Positions 5,094-6,822 of a DNA stretch of 6,822 nucleotides are shown here, piece by piece. Numbering within the stretch: the first letter of the stretch is position 1; each line of letters opens with the position of its first letter. The notes beneath the pieces are model-generated. The model did no database searches. It worked only from the letters and a program-made list of their open reading frames with translations, and was not told where the DNA came from. The position numbers and the translations under genes were made by a program. The stretch comes from a bacterium (GTDB taxonomy: Bacteria; Ratteibacteria; UBA8468; B48-G9; JAFGKM01): assembly GCA_035370465.1 (NCBI GenBank), contig DAOOVW010000064.1, positions 1-6,822 of the forward strand, read 5' to 3'.

Positions 5094-5613
5094 TTTTAAG
5101 TTGCTTTGAGTATAGTTCTCTTATATTTTCAAAAAATCTTATATAATTTTCTGTTCTATAATCAGGATATGTCCATGGGAAAAACTGGTATTTTCCTTTA
5201 CTGAAATACATTGTAACTTCTGCATAAATCCCATTTCCTAAATAAATTCTATGATAAAAATCCTTTGTTGATAAAAGAACAATTTTTGATAAGTCAAGAT
5301 ATCCTGGGTCAATATTTACTTTCCTTTTCCCATTTTCTAAAAATTCTTCTTCAACTTTGTTGGTAAAAATTTTCCATTCCCATAATTTTTCAGGAAGAAT
5401 AATTTTTGAAAAGGATATAAATTTTCTCATTAAATTTTTTCCCATTTCTTCACTATAATAGTCAGTGAAATTAAAGGGCAAAGGATATGATACAAAATCA
5501 ATTTTTCCCCATCTTTCTTTAAGTTTTTCCTCAACTTTTAAAATTATTTCTGCATCCTTATAGATAAATCCACAGAAAATTTTTACAGGTATTGGATTTT
5601 TTATTTTTCCCAT
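5077..5613 (-). CDS. DUF4416 family protein
   Basis: This 178-residue protein matches the DUF4416 family, a conserved bacterial family with no established biochemical function to my knowledge. Family signatures are FTDYYSEEMG (49-58), NIDPGYL (100-106), STKDFYHRIYLGNGIYAEVT (115-134) and PWTYPDYR (146-153). No signal peptide or membrane helix is seen, so it is probably cytoplasmic. The conserved Asp, His, Tyr and Arg residues in these blocks would suit a binding or catalytic site, but that is only suggestive. The gene begins a two-gene minus-strand unit and overlaps the hydrolase start by 17 nt (TAG stop at 5079-5077). It has no ribosome binding site: a T-rich plus strand and an extended -10-like box lie immediately before the ATG, suggesting a leaderless mRNA. 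Length is normal for the family. Confidence 0.87.
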   Translation of the reverse strand: MGKIKNPIPVKIFCGFIYKDAEIILKVEEKLKERWGKIDFVSYPLPFNFTDYYSEEMGKNLMRKFISFSKIILPEKLWEWKIFTNKVEEEFLENGKRKVNIDPGYLDLSKIVLLSTKDFYHRIYLGNGIYAEVTMYFSKGKYQFFPWTYPDYRTENYIRFFENIRELYSKQLKNENVN

Positions 5614-5619
5614 TTTTTT

Positions 5620-5628
5620 ATTTTACCA
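5620..5628 (-). promoter_or_regulatory. Extended -10-like promoter for a leaderless DUF4416 transcript
   Basis: On the minus strand TGGTAAAAT (5628-5620) fits an extended -10 element (TGnTAAAAT). Only 6 nt separate it from the A of the ATG at 5613, which is the normal distance from a -10 box to the transcription start. Transcription would therefore begin at or next to the start codon. No good -35 box is seen, as expected for an extended -10 promoter. This is inferred from sequence only. Confidence 0.5.
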
Positions 5629-5654
5629 TATTTAAAAAAATCAAAAATTGACTG

Positions 5655-5660
5655 TATAAT
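5655..5660 (+). promoter_or_regulatory. -10 box for the alkaline phosphatase gene
   Basis: A consensus TATAAT preceded by TG stands 23 nt before the ATG, predicting a short leader of about 17 nt beginning near 5667. A good -35 hexamer 17 nt upstream is not seen; TTGACT at 5648-5653 is too close to serve. It lies back to back with the DUF4416 promoter inside a 70-bp gap. No convincing Pho box is present. Confidence 0.5.
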
Positions 5661-5670
5661 ATTTTGAGAC

Positions 5671-5676
5671 GAGGAG
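5671..5676 (+). promoter_or_regulatory. Ribosome binding site of the alkaline phosphatase gene
   Basis: GAGGAG lies 7 nt before the ATG at 5684. The surrounding bases (CGAGGAGAGTTATTATGAAA) closely resemble those around the alternative start at 549 (CGAGGGGGTTATTATGAAA). Confidence 0.75.
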
Positions 5677-5683
5677 AGTTATT

Positions 5684-6822
5684 ATGAAAAAGAAAATTTA
5701 TTTGGTATTTATTGTTTTATTTTTGTTTTTTGTAAATAGTTTTGCTCAACAGGGAAAAGAAAAATTACCTTTAATTACAGAAAACAAAGAAGTAAAAAAT
5801 ATAATACTTTTTATTGGTGATGGTATGGGATTATCTCAAATTGCAGCAACACATATAAAAACATCAGGAGCAGAAGGAATCCTTAATATGGAGTGTATGC
5901 CAATAACAGGTCTTCTTTACACTTATTCTGCTAATTCTCTTATAACAGATTCCGCAGCAGCAGGTACAGCACTTGCAACTGGTTATAGAACTAACAATGG
6001 CATTATTTCAATGTCTCCTGATGGTAAGGTTCTTTATACTATACTTGAAGCAGCAAGAGATAAGGGGGCGTCAACAGGGATAGTTGTTACAAGTCCTATT
6101 ACTGATGCTACACCTGCTTGTTTTGTCTGTCATGTAATGGCAAGAACTAAAGAAACAGAAATTGCATCTCAATATCTAAAAAGTAAAGTAAATGTATTAC
6201 TTGGTGGTGGTAGGCAGTATTTTATTCCTCAATCTTCTTCTGGTAGCAAAAGAGATGATGAAAGAGACCTGATATCGGAAGCAAAAAAAATAGGTTATTC
6301 TTTTGTTAAAACAAAAGAGGAAATGATGAATGTTAAAACAAATTACCTCTTAGGGCTATTTGAAATGGGTTCATTATCCACTAAACCAGAGCCAACTTTG
6401 GCAGAAATGACACAAAAAGCAATTGAAATATTAAGTCAAAATAAAAAGGGATTTTTCCTAATGGTAGAAGGGTCACAAATTGATAAATGGGCACATGTCA
6501 ATAATATTGATAATGTTATTCAACAAACAGCACTTTTTGATGAAAGTATAAAAGTTGGGATTGATTTTGCAATGAAGGATAAACAAACATTAGTTATTGT
6601 TCTTGCTGACCATGAAACAGGAGGAATGAGTATTATAAGAGGAAATTTAAATGGTGAAGATATGCAGGTTAGATGGGCATCTCCAAGTCATACTCCTATT
6701 CCTGTGATATTATTTGCATTTGGTCCAATGGCTGAAAAATTTACAGGAGTTAACCATCACACTTATATCCCTAAAACAATTTCTGAAATACTTGGTATAA
6801 AAAATTTTCCTAAAATAATTGA
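5684..6822 (+). CDS. Alkaline phosphatase (PhoA-type), exported, 3' end cut by window
   Basis: The frame is open from the ATG at 5684 to the window end (379 codons plus 2 bases), so the C-terminus is missing; family lengths suggest most of the protein is present. It hydrolyses phosphate monoesters outside the cytoplasm. A signal peptide is clear (KKK, then a hydrophobic run, cleavage probably after Ala21 in NSFA-QQ). Catalytic residues are complete: Asp46 in IGDGMG, Asp89-Ser90 in TDSAAAGTALATG with Ser90 as nucleophile, Asp141 and Thr143 in TDATPA, Glu262/Asp267/His271 in VEGSQIDKWAH, Asp309-His310 in LADHETGG, and His336 in SPSHT. Asp141 and Lys268 correspond to E. coli Asp153 and Lys328, rather than the His/Trp pairs of some other bacterial enzymes. 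Cys71, Cys146 and Cys149 could matter for folding; the latter two form a CxxC beside the metal site. GAGGAG precedes the start by 7 nt. Phosphate control is plausible, but no Pho box is visible. Confidence 0.93.
   Translation, partial: MKKKIYLVFIVLFLFFVNSFAQQGKEKLPLITENKEVKNIILFIGDGMGLSQIAATHIKTSGAEGILNMECMPITGLLYTYSANSLITDSAAAGTALATGYRTNNGIISMSPDGKVLYTILEAARDKGASTGIVVTSPITDATPACFVCHVMARTKETEIASQYLKSKVNVLLGGGRQYFIPQSSSGSKRDDERDLISEAKKIGYSFVKTKEEMMNVKTNYLLGLFEMGSLSTKPEPTLAEMTQKAIEILSQNKKGFFLMVEGSQIDKWAHVNNIDNVIQQTALFDESIKVGIDFAMKDKQTLVIVLADHETGGMSIIRGNLNGEDMQVRWASPSHTPIPVILFAFGPMAEKFTGVNHHTYIPKTISEILGIKNFPKII

Noticed and set aside
5640..5683. Pho box controlling the alkaline phosphatase gene
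   Set aside because: Only one CTGT-like half site (5652-5655) overlaps the -10 region. The paired 11-bp repeats expected of a Pho box are absent.

Overview
The window comes from an AT-rich bacterium with a Gram-negative envelope: one gene encodes a signal-peptide-bearing outer-membrane beta-barrel, and another encodes an exported alkaline phosphatase. The coding DNA is strongly A/T-biased, while the two long intergenic stretches are conspicuously richer in G and C and packed with short palindromes. The gene mix (stand-alone cobalamin-dependent methionine synthase activation-domain protein, DUF4416, alginate-export-type barrel, Eis-like acetyltransferase) fits an uncultured lineage such as Omnitrophota or a relative. 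That placement is an inference and has low confidence.

Layout. Positions 1-548 hold no convincing gene; they carry a composite repeat (palindromes followed by a 70-bp core), more palindromes and a 59-nt polypurine tract. A plus-strand gene (about 600-1265) encodes a MetH activation-domain-like protein. It meets a minus-strand Eis-like GNAT acetyltransferase (1269-2384) tail to tail with 3 bp between the stops. Upstream of the GNAT gene on the same strand is an alginate-export-family outer-membrane barrel (2443-3762). The 58-nt gap between these two holds two back-to-back perfect hairpins that can refold into an alternative stem. Positions 3763-4211 are again a gene-free repeat cluster with two more core copies. 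Next is a minus-strand pair overlapping by 17 nt: DUF4416 (5077-5613) followed by a membrane-anchored alpha/beta hydrolase (4212-5093). A 70-bp divergent promoter region separates DUF4416 from a plus-strand alkaline phosphatase (5684 to the window end, 3' truncated).

Function. The five complete genes and the partial phosphatase do not form one recognisable pathway. The phosphatase and the barrel act in the periplasm and outer membrane, and the hydrolase is probably tethered to the inner membrane. The B12-type protein is likely a corrinoid reactivation partner, but no corrinoid methyltransferase is visible here.

The least explained content is the repeat family. Three modules share the same order and orientation: an ATCCATCC-type start, then perfect 9-10 bp palindromes with 3-nt loops, then a conserved core. 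Two cores are full length (70 bp, 63/70 identical) and one is truncated. This looks like a non-autonomous, MITE/REP-like mobile or structural RNA element. No autonomous partner is present in the window.
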